64,000 bases of DNA from Henckelia pumila. Its lineage: Eukaryota; Streptophyta; Magnoliopsida; Lamiales; Gesneriaceae. The stretch's first letter is position 1. Every line of letters begins with the position of its first letter. The notes under the pieces are model-generated. The model was not told where the DNA came from. It searched no databases and worked only from the letters and a program-made list of their open reading frames with translations. The stretch lies in contig NC_133120.1 of assembly GCF_033568475.1 (NCBI RefSeq), positions 172,143,991-172,207,990 of the forward strand. Direction: 5' to 3'. Below are positions 1 to 11,895 of the stretch, in pieces. Position numbers and translations under genes: made by a program.

Positions 1-3000
1 AAGATGGAGACACTTGTTTATCTTCTGGATGGGCAAGCCCGAAAGTAGTGGAGATTCACTTCTGCACCTTTTGTTTCGGCGAGAGGAGTGGCCACCTGGG
101 CCGAGTTCCGCACAGCTTTTCAGAAGCTGTATTTTCCTCCTGCACTCCGTCATATAAAGGCAGGTGAGCTACTGAGTCTGCGACAGGGAGCCATGTCTAT
201 TGACGATTATCAACAGAAGTTCTTTGATCTGTTATCCTATTGCCCCGAGATTGCTGACAGCTCTGAGATTAAGTACAATCTGTTGCTTCAGGGCCTTATC
301 CCTGAGATTCATGACCGTGTGGCGGTTGGTGATGACATGACCTACGAGGGTTTGGTGAGCCTTTGTCACCAGGCGGAGGATAGCATTCGGCAGAACAGGT
401 CTTTCTCTCATTCTATGCCGCGAGTTCTTTGGGTACCCGTGCTCAGACTTTCAAAAAGTCCGGATCTACTTCTTCTTCCTCTGGTTCCGCTGGTGTTGTT
501 CATTTTGGGAAGAAGGAGAAGTGCGACCATTGCGGGAAGAACCATCCGACCGACAGATGCCGAAAAGCTTCTGGAGCTTGTTTTCATTGTGGAGAGGTGG
601 GCCATCTCCGGAGGGATTGTCCACTATCTGGGGGAGGCTGTTCTGGTTCTGGGTCGGGATCGGGTTCTTAGGCCACCGTTCAGCAGAGGTCGCAGGGACA
701 GCCTGCTGAGAGTTCTCACTTGAAGCTACGGGCTTCTGGCAAGGTGTTTGCCTTGAGGCATGATCAGGCAGTGGAGGAGAACGAGAAGATCATCGCAGGT
801 ACATTTCTGTTATATGGTATACCTACTCTTGTACTTATTGACACTGGTGCATCTTATTCCTTCATTTCTGCACGTTTTGTTAAGAGGTATAAGTTACCAT
901 GCATTGCACTAGACGTAGTAGTTTTTGTTTCTACTCCGACGGGTCAATCTGCTTTGGCTAAGCTATGGGTTGCCCTTTAGAGTTTGAAGGGAACATTCTG
1001 ATTGCGAATCTCATGGTTCTTGCGATGGATGACTTCGATTGTATTTTGGGGATAGACATGCTGACTACCTATCGAGCTTCAGTGGACTGCTATCAGAGAT
1101 TAGTACGCTTTCATCCAGATGGGAGTGATAGCTGGTTTTTCTATGGAGAGGGAGCGGGACCCCCGATGCCTTTTGTATCAGATTTGAGAGCCTGTCGAGC
1201 TTTGGAGTCTAACGGGGAAGGCTACCTTATCTATGCAGTTGATTTGTCCGCTGAGAGAGTTGGGATAGAGAGTATTTCTGTTGTGGATGAATTCCCAGAT
1301 GTATTTCCAGATGAGATTCCGGGTTTTCCTCCTGCTAGGGAAGTCGAGTTTGGAAAAGAGTTGATGCCGGGTACTTTGCCTATTTCTCGAGCACCGTATC
1401 GTCTGGCTCCGTCAGAGATGCGAGAGTTGAAGAATCAATTACAGGATCTTTTGGATAAGGGGTACATTCGTCCTAGTGTATCTCTTTGGGGAGCTCCTGT
1501 TCTCTTTGTGAAGAAGAAGGATGGGTCTATGCGGTTGTGCATTGACTACCGATAGCTGAATCGAGTTACTGTGAAGAACAAATATCCTTTGCCTCGTATT
1601 GATGACTTGCTTGATTAGCTTCAGGGTACTTCGGTTTACTCCAAGATTGACTTGAGATCTGGGTATCATCAGATGAGAGTCCGAGATCAGGACATAGCCA
1701 AAACTGCATTCCGTACTCGCTATGGGCATTACGAGTTTCTAGTGATGCCTTTTGGATTGACTAATGTACTGGCTGTATTTATGGATCTGATGAACCTTGT
1801 CTTCAGGGAGTTTTTGGACAAGTTTGTCGTGGTCTTCATTGACGACATCCTGGTGTATTCGCGTAATGCGGACAAGCATGTTTCACACTTGAGATTGGTA
1901 CTGCAGACTCTTCGAGATGAGCAATTGTACGCCAAGTTGAGTAAGTGTGAGTTCTGGATGGATCGAGTAGTCTTTCTTGGCCATATCATATCCAGGGAGG
2001 GGATTTCTGTTGATCCGAGCAAGATTGAAGTTGTGCTTAATTGGTCGCGTCCGACAACGGTTGCTGAGATTCGTAGTTTTCTGGGTCTAGCAGGTTATTA
2101 TCGTCGCTTCATTCTGAAATTCTCTCAGCTAGCTCAACCATTGACGCAGCTTACCCGCAAGGGTGTTGATTTCGAGTGGTTCTCAGAGTGTGAGGAGAAT
2201 TTTTGTGAGCTTCGACGACGGTTGACTTCTGCGCCGGTGTTGGCATTACCGTCAGGATCTGGAGGGTACGTGGTTTACACAGATGCTTCTCTTTAGGGTT
2301 TGGGTTGTGTCCTGACTCAGAATGGGCATGTGATCGCATACACTTCTAAAGTTGCACGAAGACAATTATCCAGTTCATGATTTGGAGTTGGCAGCCATTG
2401 TGTTCGCTTTGAAGATCTGGCGTCATTATCTGTATGGCGAGAAATTCGAGATCTTTACCGACCACAAGAGTCTCAAGTATTTGTTCACTCAGGCAGAGTT
2501 GAACATGAGGCAGAGACGTTGGATGGATTTTCTTAAATACTATGATTGCGAGATTAAGTACCATCCGGGAGCTGCTAATCTCACCGCTGATGCCTTGAGT
2601 CGCAAGGTGCGATTATCCGCACTTCAGACTTGTTCTATGTCTAGTGCGATCGGAGAGTGTTTTTCTTCAGGGTATACCTTCAAGCACAAGAAAGGTATGT
2701 AGAGTATCCAGATGTTTGCGATATTATCTGAGGCAGCTTTGTATTCGCGGATTCGGGATGCTCAGATGTTTGATTCAAAGACCAGTGTTTGCTCGTCTAG
2801 CCAACGAGGGTAGTACGTCTGGATTTCACTATCATTCAGATGGTTTTCTGTGTTTGTCTGGTAGGCTTGTGATTCCGAAGGATGAAGAGTTGCGAGAGGA
2901 GATTTTGTCTCAGACACATCACACTAAGTTGAGTATTCATCCGGGGAGTAACAAGATGTACAAAGATCTACGTACTCGATTTTGGTGGAAGGGAATGAAA

Positions 3001-4161
3001 CGTAGCGTGTATCAATATGTTTCGAGATGCTTGGTCTGTCAGCAGGTCAAGGCAGAACACCGATGACCTGGAGGTTTGCTTCACAGTCTGCCTATTCCTG
3101 AGTGGAAATGGGAGCTTATCACGATGGATTTTGTGACCCATTTGCCGGTATCCTCGAGGAATTGTGATGCTATCTAGGTTGTGGTGGACCGACTCACCAA
3201 GTCAGCTCATTTCATTGCCTATATCCGAGAGTACTCTGTGGATTGCATGGCGCGGTTGTACATTCAGGAGATCGTTCGACTTCATGGAGTGCCTGTGAGA
3301 ATTGTCAGCGATCGAGACCCCAGGTTTACTTCTAGATTCTGGGGGAGTGTTCAGAATGTGATGGGCACTACTCTCAGTTTGAGTACGGCCTATCATCCGG
3401 AAACAGATGGTCAGTCAGAGCACACTATCCGTACTTTGGAGGATATGCTTCGAGCGCGCACTATGGACTTTTGTTCAGCCTGGCAGGATCATTTGTCATT
3501 GATTGAGTTTGCGTACAACAACAGCTATTATACTAGCATTGGGATGGCACCGTTTGAGGCGTTGTATTGGTGACGTTGTCGTACTCCACTCTTCTGGGAA
3601 GAAGTAGGGGAGAGACAGGCTGAAGGACCGGAGTTAGTTCAGCAGATAGCATATGTTGTTGATCAGATCAAGAAACGGATTAAGATTGCACAGGATCATC
3701 AGGCCAGCTACGCTAATACTAAGCGTAGGCCTCTGCAGTTTGATGTTGGGGAGAAAGTGTTTCTGAGAGTGTCACATTTTCACAGGATTCTCAGATTTGG
3801 CCTCAAGGGCAAGTTTTCTCCTAGGTTTATCGGTCCGTTTGAGATCTTAGAGAGCATTGGCGATTTGGCTTATCGTCTGGCTTTGCCACCGCATCTGTCC
3901 AGTACTCACGACGTGTTCCACGTATCTTTGTTGCGTCGGTATGTGGCAGATCCGTCTCATGTTCTGCAGCCGTCTGAAGTTTAGGTGGATTCGGGTTTGA
4001 CCTATGTTGAGAGACCTATTCGTATCCTGGATCATAAGGATAAGGTCTTGCGGAATAAAGTTATTCCTCTGGTTTTAGTTCAGTGGCAGCGCCGAGGCAC
4101 TGAAGAAGCCACTTGGGAGCTGGAAAGCAGGATGCGTACAGAACATCCTGAGTTGTTTTGA
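1..4161 (+). pseudogene. Ty3/gypsy chromovirus (Tekay-like) gag-pol, element A, decayed
   Basis: This is the polyprotein of an LTR retrotransposon, cut at its 5' end by the window edge. Seen in order: gag capsid homology (about 1-420), two CCHC zinc knuckles (about 520-650), an aspartic protease with LIDTGAS (about 835-855), reverse transcriptase with FIDDILVYS (about 1835-1860), RNase H (about 2270-2620), integrase with zinc-binding region (about 2915-3060) and the D,D,E core (MDFVTHL, VSDRDPRF, DGQSEH), then a C-terminal chromodomain (VQWQRRGTEEATWELE). The chromodomain places it among plant chromoviruses; Tekay is inferred from the gag and chromodomain style. It is dead: in-frame stops at 46, 669, 1553, 1616, 2294, 3064, 3178 and 3571, and frame changes near 417, 965, 2350 and 2700. 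Element B supplies the undamaged base at some of these stops. Confidence 0.93.
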
Positions 4162-4295
4162 TTTCATTTTTGAGTTGTATTCAGTTGTGAACTCTGTAAA
4201 GCGTTTGATTTGAATAAAGAATGTTTCTGCATGTTATTTTACATTAAGTACTTAAGATCTGATTTCGAGGGCGAAATATCTTAAGTGGGGGAGAA

Positions 4296-4971
4296 TGTTG
4301 TAGCCCGAACCCAGTTTTAGTGAGTAATTGCTAATTAATCCAATTAACATGATTAAGGGAACTCTTAATGGATTAACGGAGTCCGGAATTAGACCTGAAA
4401 TGATCAGAAATGGCCCGGAGGATCAGAAGGAACGGACGCAACGTCCAGGGATCTGACGCAACGTTTGTGCCATCTGAAATGCGTCATTGCTTACGCACTT
4501 GATGGGACATCGGAAGCAACGAAGGAGAACGAAAGCAACGTTCGTCAGGCAGAACGGACGCAACGATGAGGAACGAACATTCCGTTCGTGGTCTATAAAT
4601 AGGGGTGCCGAGATTCACATTTGAGCACACCAATCACCCCTTCTCTCTCGTTTCTTCAGCCTTCTAGCTTAGATCTAGGGCATTCCAAGTGTCCCATTGA
4701 AAATCCGAAAGTGGCATAGCGATCCAGGCGTCGTAGCGGAGCTGTGGCCTAGCTTTGAGGCAATCGACAGCAAAAGGCTAATGACGGACTAAGGTATAGC
4801 TTTTGCTTCCTAAAAATATTTAGGAGAATGCAATAGCCTAGTTAAGGCTTTTAGAGCACTATAATGATATTAGTATCATTTGGCAGTGTAGTGCAGATTA
4901 TAGGCGTAGACCTAGAGCTGGTAGAGCGCGCCTAGTATTTGAGGTACGAAAGTACTGTTCGAGATATCCTG
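4296..4971 (+). mobile_element. Truncated 3' LTR of element A
   Basis: A purine tract (AAGTGGGGGAGAA) ends just before TGTTGTAGCCCG, the LTR start. The next 676 bp match the first half of the complete LTR at 4972-6252, with a few small indels. The copy stops after GATATCCTG, exactly where the second LTR begins. The U3 carries repeated AACGGACGCAACG-like motifs. The missing second half suggests that element B inserted into this LTR; B's far end is not present to prove it. Confidence 0.88.
4594..4600 (+). promoter_or_regulatory. TATA box of the element A LTR
   Basis: TATAAAT lies in GGTCTATAAATAGGGGTG. It is the likely RNA polymerase II promoter core of the LTR. The matching site in the next LTR copy has decayed to TTTAAAT. 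Confidence 0.6.
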
Positions 4972-6252
4972 TGTAGTAGCCCGAACCCAGTTTTAGTAAG
5001 TAATTGCTAATTAATCCAATTAACATGATTAAGGGAACTCTTAATGGATTAACGGAGTCTGGGATTGGAGCCGAAATGATCAGAAATGGCCCGAAGGGTC
5101 AGAAAGAACGGATGCAATATCCGGGGATCGGACGCAATGTTCGTGCCATCTGAAATGCGTCATTGCTTACGCACTTGATGGGACATCGGAAGCAACGAAG
5201 GTGAACGGAAGCAACGATGAGGAACGGACGTTCCATTCGTGGTCTTTAAATAGGGGTGTCGAGATTCACATTTGAGCACACCAAGCACCTCTTCTCTCTC
5301 GTTTCTTCAGCCTTCTAGCTTAGATCTAGGGCATTCTAGGCGTCCCATTGGGAATCCGAAAGTGGCATAGCGATCCAGGTGTCGTAGCGGAGCTGTGACC
5401 TAGTTCTAAGGCAATCTACAGCAAATGGCTAACGACGGACGAAGGTATAGCTTTTACTTCCTAAAAATATTTAGGAGTATGCAATAGCTTAATTAAGGAT
5501 TTTAGAGCACTATAATGATATTAGTATCATTTGGCAGTGTAGTGAGGATTATAGGCGTAGAACTAGAGCTGATAGAGCGCGCCTAGTATTTGAGGTACAA
5601 AAGTACTGTTCGAGATATCCTGACTGAGTATGCATGCATTATGTGACTGCATGATTTATATTCCATGATTTTATGCTGCATACATTTGCATCTTGAGCTA
5701 TCTCTTTTGAGATGTCTATTAGTAGGGTTTTACCCTATCCTGTTAGTGGATGGACTTCCATCGATTTGGGTCCCGCGTATCCACTGGTATTTCAGTATGT
5801 GAGCCACCTCCTGAAGTGACGGCACAGCGTGCTGCATACCAGGGCTCGGTCTGTCTTTGTTATCTGATTCTTGACCTCCAGTCAGTAGACGGTACACTTG
5901 CATGCATGTATACTCATACTCTCGTACTGAGAGTTTTATGCTCACGTCTCGTACTATGTGTTTCTGGACACCCTATTCCATGGGGCAGGTTTGCGATCGG
6001 ACGAGGCAGGTGGATCCAAGAGGGGCTAGGCAGTGGTTGGCCAGCTGGAGCATCGTCTAGGTTTATTCTTTTGTATTGGGTTGATACAACATTCGATTTG
6101 GTTGTATAACTATTTGGGTATTTACAGATTCCTTTCCTTGGGATTATATTATTGTTTATTATTTCCGCAGATTATTTCTGGTTCACTGTTTGATTAAGTT
6201 AATTGCATGCCTAAGTTCTGTTTAGTAGGTGATCTCGGTAAGGGTCACTACA
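4972..6252 (+). mobile_element. Complete 5' LTR of Tekay-like element B
   Basis: The LTR starts TGTAGTAGCCCG, ends GGGTCACTACA and is about 1281 bp long. Its first 650 bp duplicate 4296-4971. It is followed by a tRNA-iMet type primer-binding site and a gag start, so this is a 5' LTR. Reading frames of 70-120 codons inside it (about 5730-6110) have no recognisable protein and are taken as chance frames. Confidence 0.88.
5245..5251 (+). promoter_or_regulatory. Decayed TATA box of the element B LTR
   Basis: TTTAAAT occupies the place of TATAAAT in the neighbouring LTR copy, within an otherwise conserved core promoter segment. Confidence 0.45.
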
Positions 6253-6256
6253 TTTA

Positions 6257-6270
6257 TGGTATCAGAGGAT
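6257..6270 (+). other. Primer-binding site (tRNA-iMet type), element B
   Basis: TGGTATCAGAGGATG begins 4 nt after the LTR end. TGGTATCAGAG is the usual complement of the 3' end of plant initiator-Met tRNA, used to prime minus-strand DNA synthesis. Confidence 0.8.
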
Positions 6271-6327
6271 GCATAGTATTCTTGGGATTTAGATTCTGCA
6301 TAAGGTAACCGTGAGGTATTTTTGTAG

Positions 6328-7076
6328 ATGGCGAACTATGATTACCAGAGTAGCCATGGTAGTGTAGGTGGACACTGGGGAGATGACGATCGGGAGCGTT
6401 GTCGAGAACGTCAACATCGTCGTCGTGATGAGGATCGTTTTAGCGTGCGCCGATTCTTGCAGATGGGTCCTAAGCCCTTTGTTGGAGGAAAGTCTCCGGA
6501 GGATGCGGAGAACTGGTTAGACCGCATGGAGACGACCTTTCAGATGTTTCGCTGTACTAAGGAGCAGAAGATAGAGACACTAGGTTATCTTCTAGATGGG
6601 CGAGCCCGGAAGTGGTGGAGATTCACTTCTGCACCTTTTGTTGCGGCAAGAGGAGTGGTCACCTGGGCCGAGTTCCGCACAGCTTTTCAAAAGCTGTATT
6701 TTCCTCTTGCACTCCGTGAGGCGAAGGCGGGTGATTTACCTAGTCTGCGATAGGGAGCCATGTCTATTGAAGAGTATCAGCAGAAGTTCTTTGATCTGTT
6801 ATCCTATTGCCCCGAGATTGCTGACAACTCTGAGATGAAGTACAATATGTTCCTTCAGGGCCTTAACCCTGAGATTCATGACCGTGGACGGTTGGTGATG
6901 ACATGACCTACGAGGGTTTGGTGAGCCGTTGTCACCAGGCGGAGGATAGCATTCGGCGGAACAGGTCTTTCTCTCAGTCTAGGCCTGCGAGTTCTTTGGG
7001 TCCCCGTGCTCAGACTTTCAAGAAGGCCGGATCTATTTCTTCCTCTGGTTCCGCTGGTGTTGTTCGTTTTGGGAAA
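6328..7076 (+). pseudogene. 5' part of gag, Tekay-like element B
   Basis: The ATG at 6328 starts a gag protein (MANYDYQSSHGSVGG...) with a basic N-terminus and the capsid segment seen in element A (TWAEFRTAFQKLYFP). A TAG at 6751 replaces the CAG found in element A. A one-base change near 6885 shifts the frame again. The coding sequence stops abruptly near 7076 at an unrelated inverted LTR piece, so protease and pol of this copy are absent here. Confidence 0.88.
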
Positions 7077-7859
7077 GCGTCTACACCAGGTTCCATCCGA
7101 CCTCTAGACTATAAAAATTTAGTTCATAATAAAATTCTGAATAAAATAAAACATGTTCAAAAATCCAAACATATTCAGAATAAAATAAATAAAAGATAAA
7201 AGAAACAAATCTGTCGTCGATGCCGTGTCCGGTCGATCAAACTCCGTCTTTGTTCTTCAGATAAGCTCCAGAAAATCCTCCAGAAAAATCACACGATCAA
7301 ACCCTGATTCTCTGCAATTGTGATTGTGGCGGCTCTCCCTTTTCCTCTGATAAGAATTCCTTTTTATATTGCGTACAAAAGCCCACAAAACCAAGCCCAT
7401 AAAAATTATTTCCCGATATAATAAAATTTCCAAATCACAGCGACGGAGCGGGCGCTCAAGTGAAGGCGCGGGCACGCCTTGAATTCGCTGTTCAAATTCT
7501 CAAATTTCTCAACCCAGCACGATTGCTCTTCTTTAGCACTAACAAGAAGCGCTAACAATTTTGGTGGCCCAATATAGAAAAGTCCATCACTATTCTTCTC
7601 TTCTTTGTCTTTGTCTGATCGTTTCTTTCTCTTCTTTTCTTTTCTCAATTCTTTTCTCTTTAATTTTCACTTCTAAATTCTCATTTTCTTCCTCTTCTCC
7701 ATACTATCTCATTTTTCTTCTATTTTCCTTTTCTTCTCCAAATAAATTCAATAATTCTCTGCAAGCACAAAAAAAACAAAACTCCGCATAAATCTGCTCG
7801 AAACAAACATTTAACAATTAAAATCATATATAAATTAAGTGTATAAAATACACTTATCA
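7077..7859 (-). mobile_element. Tat/Athila-like LTR fragment, reverse orientation
   Basis: Read on the minus strand this starts TGATAAGTGTATTTTATACA, an LTR start style of plant Tat/Athila elements; a diverged version heads the LTR at 18976. A TATAAAAAGG-like motif lies near 7350 on the minus strand. The segment separates truncated gag B from another gypsy 3' end, so it is a nested insertion or rearrangement remnant. No target duplication was found. Confidence 0.55.
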
Positions 7860-8560
7860 GTCGGTCCTTATGCGATTGTTGAGGAGATCGGTAATTTGTT
7901 TTATCATTTGGGCAAGCCGCAGAGATTGGTTGTGGAAGTATGGGTCATATCCCTCTCATATCTTGAGGTCTAATGAGGTAGAATTGTAAAGTTCCCTTAG
8001 CTATCCTATTTAGAAAAGTTTAGTGTTTAGTTGCTAAGTATTTTGAAAACTTGTGGGCCTTTTAAGAGCTCGAGTTCTAGATTATATGTGTTAAGCTTAA
8101 TTGATAAATAGACATTAAGTGTGGTCTCGTGGTTAGAAAACTTTTAATTTATTATTAAGATCGACATAAATTCTTTATTGGTTATACAGACCTTTATTGC
8201 TTGAAATTGCGATCCAAGATTTAAGGTTATCGAACTAAGGTAGGTATCAAATATTTTAGGAGTTTAAGTGATGAATTAAAAACTCTTAAAGTCACAATGG
8301 GTCAGTGGTTAGGAACTTCTCTTAAAATACCATCACTTGGGAACAAATAAGAAGTTGCAAAATTATTTTGCAGTGGGATTTAGTCAGCTCCTTGCTTTGT
8401 AGGTATCGATTAGTATCAGAATGCACAGCGAAAGCTGAATAGAGCCGACTCATATGGGGCAGATTTAAAAAAATTAGTGTTGACCTGGGGATTTGAATCT
8501 GGATCTAGTTAGTAAGTTATAAATTACGAGGACGAAATTTCATTTAAGGGAGGAATGAAT
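7860..8560 (+). pseudogene. 3' end of a third Ty3/gypsy element (integrase tail and polypurine tract)
   Basis: The first 100 bases encode a short stretch (GPYAIVEEIGN) resembling the integrase C-terminal GPFEILE motif of gypsy elements. The rest is non-coding with stops. It ends with GAGGACGAAATTT and the purine tract TTTAAGGGAGGAATGAA directly before an LTR start, the typical 3' end of this element type. Confidence 0.6.
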
Positions 8561-11500
8561 TGTAGTACCTAAAATCTAATCTGATAAATCGCATGCATTA
8601 AATTAAATTAAATAAATATTATGGTTATTATTTTTATGTTTAATTGATTTAAATTTTTTATTTGAATTATGTGTTAATAAAATATTAATTATTTATTCAA
8701 ATGATTCTTTTGTACTAATTATTTAACTAATGATTTTAATTGTTTAAGTTTATTTGTTCAAATGATTTTATTCGACTAACTATTTAATTAATGTTTTTAA
8801 TTGTTTAAGTTACTCATTTAAATTATTTTATTACACTACTTATTTGATTTAAATATTAAAGATTTTAATGTTATAATCTTGTTTATTTAAATGACTTTTA
8901 TTATCCAACTTATTTATTTTTAAATTTAAATAACTTAAGATTAGCGGTTAACTACTTTAAATTATTTTAAATGTCTAGTTTATTTATTTTAATTCTTTTT
9001 AATTGCCGAAATCATTTTAAAGGTTTTTATATCATTTGTGTATTTATTTAAATTATTTTTAAAGGTTCGTCTAGTTGTTTAAATTATTTTAATCGTTCTG
9101 CATTATTTAAATATTTTATTTATCGTCGTGACATCAAAATATTTAAAGTATTGATTTTAATTCCTAAGATAGTGCCTAAATTAATATTAATATTTATAAT
9201 TTTAATTTCTGGTGTTTAATTGCCCAAGATTTCTTTAAAGTTTAAAGTTGCTCAAATATTTAAGTTATTTATTTTTGAGATTCTTGAGTTCAGTGTCTTT
9301 CGGTTTCGGCTTGCGGCAATGGTGGATTTCGGCGGTTAATTTTCTAAATTTTATTTCAAAAATTAATTTTTTGTGAGAATTGAGGAAATCAGAGGAAAAG
9401 TTGATTTTTAGAATTTTTCGGGTGACAAAAATCGTCTTTATCACATTATTGAGCTTATTTTTAAACTTTTCAAAAACTAGTATTTTTAAATCCGTACTAT
9501 TAAAAATCCAATTAATTAATATTTTAAATTGGAAATTTCAAACTTGGAAATTTTATAGGGCAAAGTTTAATCAAGGAAAGAGTTGTAACTTTAGAACAGA
9601 ACCTTTATTAAAAACAAGGAGCACTTTTTTAAAACACACTCACACGCCTACCAATGTATACATACATCTATACATATACATATACAATTAAACTTAAAAT
9701 CCCAACACAAAAATAAACCCAAGCCCAAAGTTTTCTCCCCCACCCCACGCCGTTCCTCTCTTCTTCAAGAACATCAACCCATCGGCTTCTTCTTCCTCTA
9801 GCTTTTCCGACCGCCGCGCCACCGTCAAGCCACCGACACTGCCGGAGCTCGAGTCTTAGGTGGCCTAGCTGCTGTTGGGACGTGAATTCCAGCTTAGTCC
9901 CATAGTTTCTTTTTCAAGCATTTCAAGTCAAGGCAAGTATGGCTTTTCTTTGGCCCCAAGCTAGCTATTTAATTCCGTGTTCTATTGTTTTTGTTAAATT
10001 TCGAAATGGTCATGATATTTACAAGCTAGGGTTCGGTTTTTTTACAAGTTTTCAGCAAGGTTCATGTTAAAATTTTGAGATTTGCTCATGGTTTGAAGTT
10101 TAAAGAGTTGTATGATAATTGTGACATGAGACTTGAGAAGTTTTTATGCATATTATGAATTTCAGATTTTTCAGAGGTGAATATGGCTTAAATTCGAGAA
10201 TTCCCATGTGTTTTGATTGAGTTTGAAGTTGTGCTATGTGGTTTTTAATAAAATCCATTGGTCTCTTTGATTGTCCAAGTGTTGGATTCATTTTGGTGTG
10301 TCTCTTGCCATTTTCGAAATTTTTGGATGGTGTTGTGGTTGAGGGTTTTCAAGTGTTTGTTTTAAGTCCCAAGGGATGTTAAAAGAATGGTGTTATAGGT
10401 TGGAAGGGGTTAGAGTGAAGGCAAAAGAGATATGGACTTGGAATTTGAAGAGTAGGTGAACTTGGTTGGCCAAACGGTGTGCAAGGGCTGCTGGTTTTAG
10501 GTGCAGGGCAGCAGACTCTTCAAGTCTGGTTGGGGTGTGGCTTAGTCCTAGGTCGAGTTTAAGGTGTTGTGGTCGTGTCGATTTAAATTGGGCTCGATTC
10601 GGTTAAGTTTCGGATAGGACAAGGGTCATTTAAGTTAGAGGGTTGGAGCAGTTTTTTTAAGTGCAATGTGTGAGCTGTTGGATAGATGATTAAACTGAAC
10701 GTTTTGACTAGGGGTGGGCGTTCGGGTTCGGGTATCGGGTAACCGAACCGACCCGATCGGGTTGGTTATTTTAAAAAAAAATCGGGTTCGGGTACAAACC
10801 CGAAACCGATTTATACTTTCGGGTTTGGTGTCGGGTTTTTTTTCAAAACCCGATCGGGTATCGGGTACCCGACTATTTCTAGTTTTAGATTTTTTACACT
10901 ACCCGACCATATTATTAGGGTATGTAATCTCTTTTAGTCCCAGCCCAATATACCAAATGAGAAGCCCAAATCTCAAAGAGAGTCGTCTTCTTCTTTTTTT
11001 TTTTTGAGGAAGAGTCGTCTTCTTCTTGTAGCATCTGTGGCACTGTCAGAATAGAAGGTTTCTATTTCTCTCTCAATTGTCAATCTTTTGCTCTTTCTCT
11101 TGACTCTCGTTCTTGTTCGCTCTCTATCTTGTTTCACAATCAAAGCCATGAAGCACTGGATTTGAGAAAGCAGATGAATAATTTTTTTTAAACATTGTGT
11201 GCTCCACCTTCTGGTTGTATCTTTGGTGGTATTTGATTTCTTATTTTCCTGTTTATTAACCTTTCATAGATGATTACTAGTGTTCGATGTTTTTTTATAT
11301 GTCAAGGAAGATTTTCTAAACTTAAAATGCTTATAAAAATTGATTCGGCAACTCGATTCAAAAGAAGAGCACAAGGAAATTGGCAAAAAAGAAAAGCAGA
11401 ATCATATTTCGGGTACCCGCATTGTGGTACCCGAAATTACCCGAGATTTTCGGGTACCCGATATTTTCGGGTCGGTTTCGGGTAGTCAAAATGACTACCC

Positions 11501-11895
11501 GACTAGTTGGGTACCCGACCCGATAAACCCGAACCCGACAATACCCGACGCCCACCCCTAGTTTTGACCAACTATGGATGGGTGAGGGCTGGTCCTAAGT
11601 CAAGTTTAGGATGTTGTGGTCGTGTTTCAATTTGGGAGCGAATCGAGTTAGTTTTGGTCAAGTTAAGAATTACTCAAGTCGGGGTGTCTAGCGCATAATT
11701 TTGACAAGTTTGAGGGCTGCCCGTAAGTCCGTTTTGATCGGGTTGCTCGGATGGTCTTTGGAGGTCATAACCTATTCCTTGGGTTAGTTTGAAGTGTGTC
11801 GAGAGTGTCGGTTCAAGTGGGATTGAGTTTGGTTAAGGTAAGATCGAGTTAAGGGCTTTTCGGTTTGATTGCTCGGGTTAAGACATGTTTATGGA
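8561..11895 (+). mobile_element. LTR of a Tekay-like element (family also at 58752), interrupted by a hAT element
   Basis: The LTR begins TGTAGTACCTAAAATC immediately after the polypurine tract. It is the same family as the solo LTR at 58752-61750, sharing the start, the AT-rich first kilobase with TTTAATTGTTTAAGTT-like repeats and the CT-rich leader. From about 10500 to 11880, outside the hAT insert, it holds degenerate repeats of the phrase 'GTTGTGGTCGTGT ... TCGGTTAAGTTT'. The 3' end is not recognisable, so the end coordinate is approximate. Confidence 0.7.
10709..11560. mobile_element. Non-autonomous hAT-type transposon with perfect 8-bp TSD
   Basis: The 852-bp element has terminal inverted repeats TAGGGGTGGGCGTTCGGGTT and its reverse complement, flanked on both sides by GTTTTGAC (10701-10708 and 11561-11568). 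An 8-bp duplication is the hAT hallmark. Subterminal regions are full of CGGGTACCCGA-like repeats on both strands. No transposase is seen; reading frames in the ends only translate the repeats. Confidence 0.92.

Noticed and set aside
10714..11007. 97-codon Arg/Val-rich frame
   Set aside because: It translates the CGGGTT-type subterminal repeats of the hAT element.
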